This document shows positions 5,464-5,788 of a DNA stretch of 5,788 bases, one piece after another (within the stretch, counting starts at the first letter, position 1; every line of letters begins with the position of its first letter). The position numbers and the translations under genes are program-made. This DNA comes from Candidatus Syntropharchaeum sp. (GTDB lineage: Archaea; Halobacteriota; Syntropharchaeia; Alkanophagales; Methanospirareceae), in contig JADHYP010000089.1 of the NCBI GenBank assembly GCA_016782355.1, forward strand, positions 1 to 5,788, in the 5' to 3' direction. Under the pieces are notes generated by a model. That model saw only the letters and a list, made by a program, of their open reading frames with translations. It searched no databases and was not told the origin of the DNA.

Positions 5464-5724
5464 CTAAATCCACATCGCACCGTACGTCATGGACATGAGC
5501 GCGTACGCTGCGCTAAAAGCTATCGAATACAACATCGCAGTCCCTATCGCTAACGTTCTGGTATCCTCTAAGTAGCCGCTCTTTTCTAATTCCAGCACGT
5601 GGCGCACTGGATTAGAATGCGTCACTGTCGCACCTGCCTCATCTATCAATACCCGGGTTGCAAGCCCCGGGTTCCTACCAAAACATATCCACGAGCCCAG
5701 GATTCCATTTATTCCTATTTCCAT
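5464..5724 (-). CDS. Small membrane protein resembling a detached antiporter C-terminal tail (86 aa)
   Basis: The protein aligns by eye with the last 75-80 residues of the two MrpD-type proteins in this window. FGRNPGLATRV (15-25) parallels FSKNPTAASKI (530-540) of the right copy. A short charged stretch, ELEKSG (45-50), lies where that copy has its ERDLEE patch. TLAIGTAML (57-65) parallels RVAIGTGVL, followed by a terminal hydrophobic helix (about 60-80) and YGAMWI against HGVLWV. The whole ion-translocating core is missing. The preferred ATG has AGGAGGGG at 5737-5744, 12 bases upstream. The frame is open to the window edge, but the extra residues are Lys-rich and encoded by a purine-rich leader, not by anything like the core. 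It is probably the first in-window gene of the operon with the winged-helix and right antiporter genes. It could be a true split-off subunit, a remnant of a decayed third paralogue, or the end of a longer unrelated protein. Confidence 0.7.
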   Translation of the reverse strand: MEIGINGILGSWICFGRNPGLATRVLIDEAGATVTHSNPVRHVLELEKSGYLEDTRTLAIGTAMLYSIAFSAAYALMSMTYGAMWI

Positions 5725-5736
5725 TTTTTTCTTCTT

Positions 5737-5744
5737 CCCCTCCT
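5737..5744 (-). promoter_or_regulatory. Ribosome binding site supporting the 86-aa gene start
   Basis: Minus-strand AGGAGGGG lies 12 bases before ATG 5724, within a long A/G run. The spacing is slightly long but the match is good. It supports an independent start over an extension to the GTG at 5784 or beyond the window. Confidence 0.5.
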
Positions 5745-5788
5745 TTTTTTTATCCCCTTTTTTCTCCCTCGTCTCCACATACACATGT

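Noticed and set aside
198..5784. Possible complete Mrp or membrane-hydrogenase operon
   Set aside because: No MrpB, C, E, F or G-like genes and no hydrogenase, ferredoxin or flavin subunits are present. Only two D/L-type subunits and small genes are visible, so the parent complex is left open.
5725..5788. End of an upstream gene in another minus-strand frame, stopping with TAA at 5750-5752
   Set aside because: Only 12 codons are visible and they show no recognisable motif. The stop just before a ribosome binding site is suggestive but cannot be supported.

Overview
The window looks like chromosomal DNA of a euryarchaeon, probably of the methanogen/methanotroph (ANME-like) lineage. This is inferred from TATA-box promoters with a possible BRE, strong GGAGGTGA-type Shine-Dalgarno sites, T-tract terminators, mixed ATG/GTG starts, and a small winged-helix regulator of a type common in methanogenic archaea. 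The exact taxon cannot be read from this sequence. No rRNA, tRNA, CRISPR array, transposase or phage gene is visible.

Layout from left to right: (1) positions 1-197 hold no gene, only T-rich sequence and short repeated motifs. (2) A minus-strand pair follows: a 64-aa two-helix membrane protein (2268-2074) overlaps by 8 nt a 627-aa MrpD/NuoL-type antiporter subunit (2081-198). (3) A short AT-rich divergent promoter region leads rightwards into two small plus-strand genes, a tandem-CBS protein (2432-2842) and a GYD-like dimeric alpha/beta-barrel protein (2935-3180). Each has its own promoter-like sequence and a hairpin/T-tract terminator candidate. (4) A second minus-strand cluster runs from the right edge: an 86-aa membrane protein (5724-5464), a 103-aa winged-helix protein (5429-5118) and a second, 606-aa MrpD/NuoL-type subunit (5089-3269), with gaps of 34 and 28 nt that suggest one operon.

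The two large proteins are close paralogues (roughly 70% identical by eye). Both carry the membrane-buried Glu and Lys residues of the proton/sodium-translocating subunits shared by Mrp antiporters, complex I and membrane-bound hydrogenases. Both also have a C-terminal extension of about 110 residues. The left copy has lost two residues that the right copy keeps: the second His of the TM8-region His-x3-His-x3-Lys pattern is Asn, and the Pro of the GVPGFNGYVSK loop is Ile. It also has an 11-residue insertion.

The most unusual element is the 86-aa protein at the right edge. It resembles the detached last 75-80 residues of the antiporter paralogues, encoded as a separate gene with its own ribosome-binding site. 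Together with the winged-helix gene inside the cluster, and the CBS and GYD genes between the two copies, this suggests a multi-copy cation/proton-translocating module with local regulation. That functional link is inference from gene order only.
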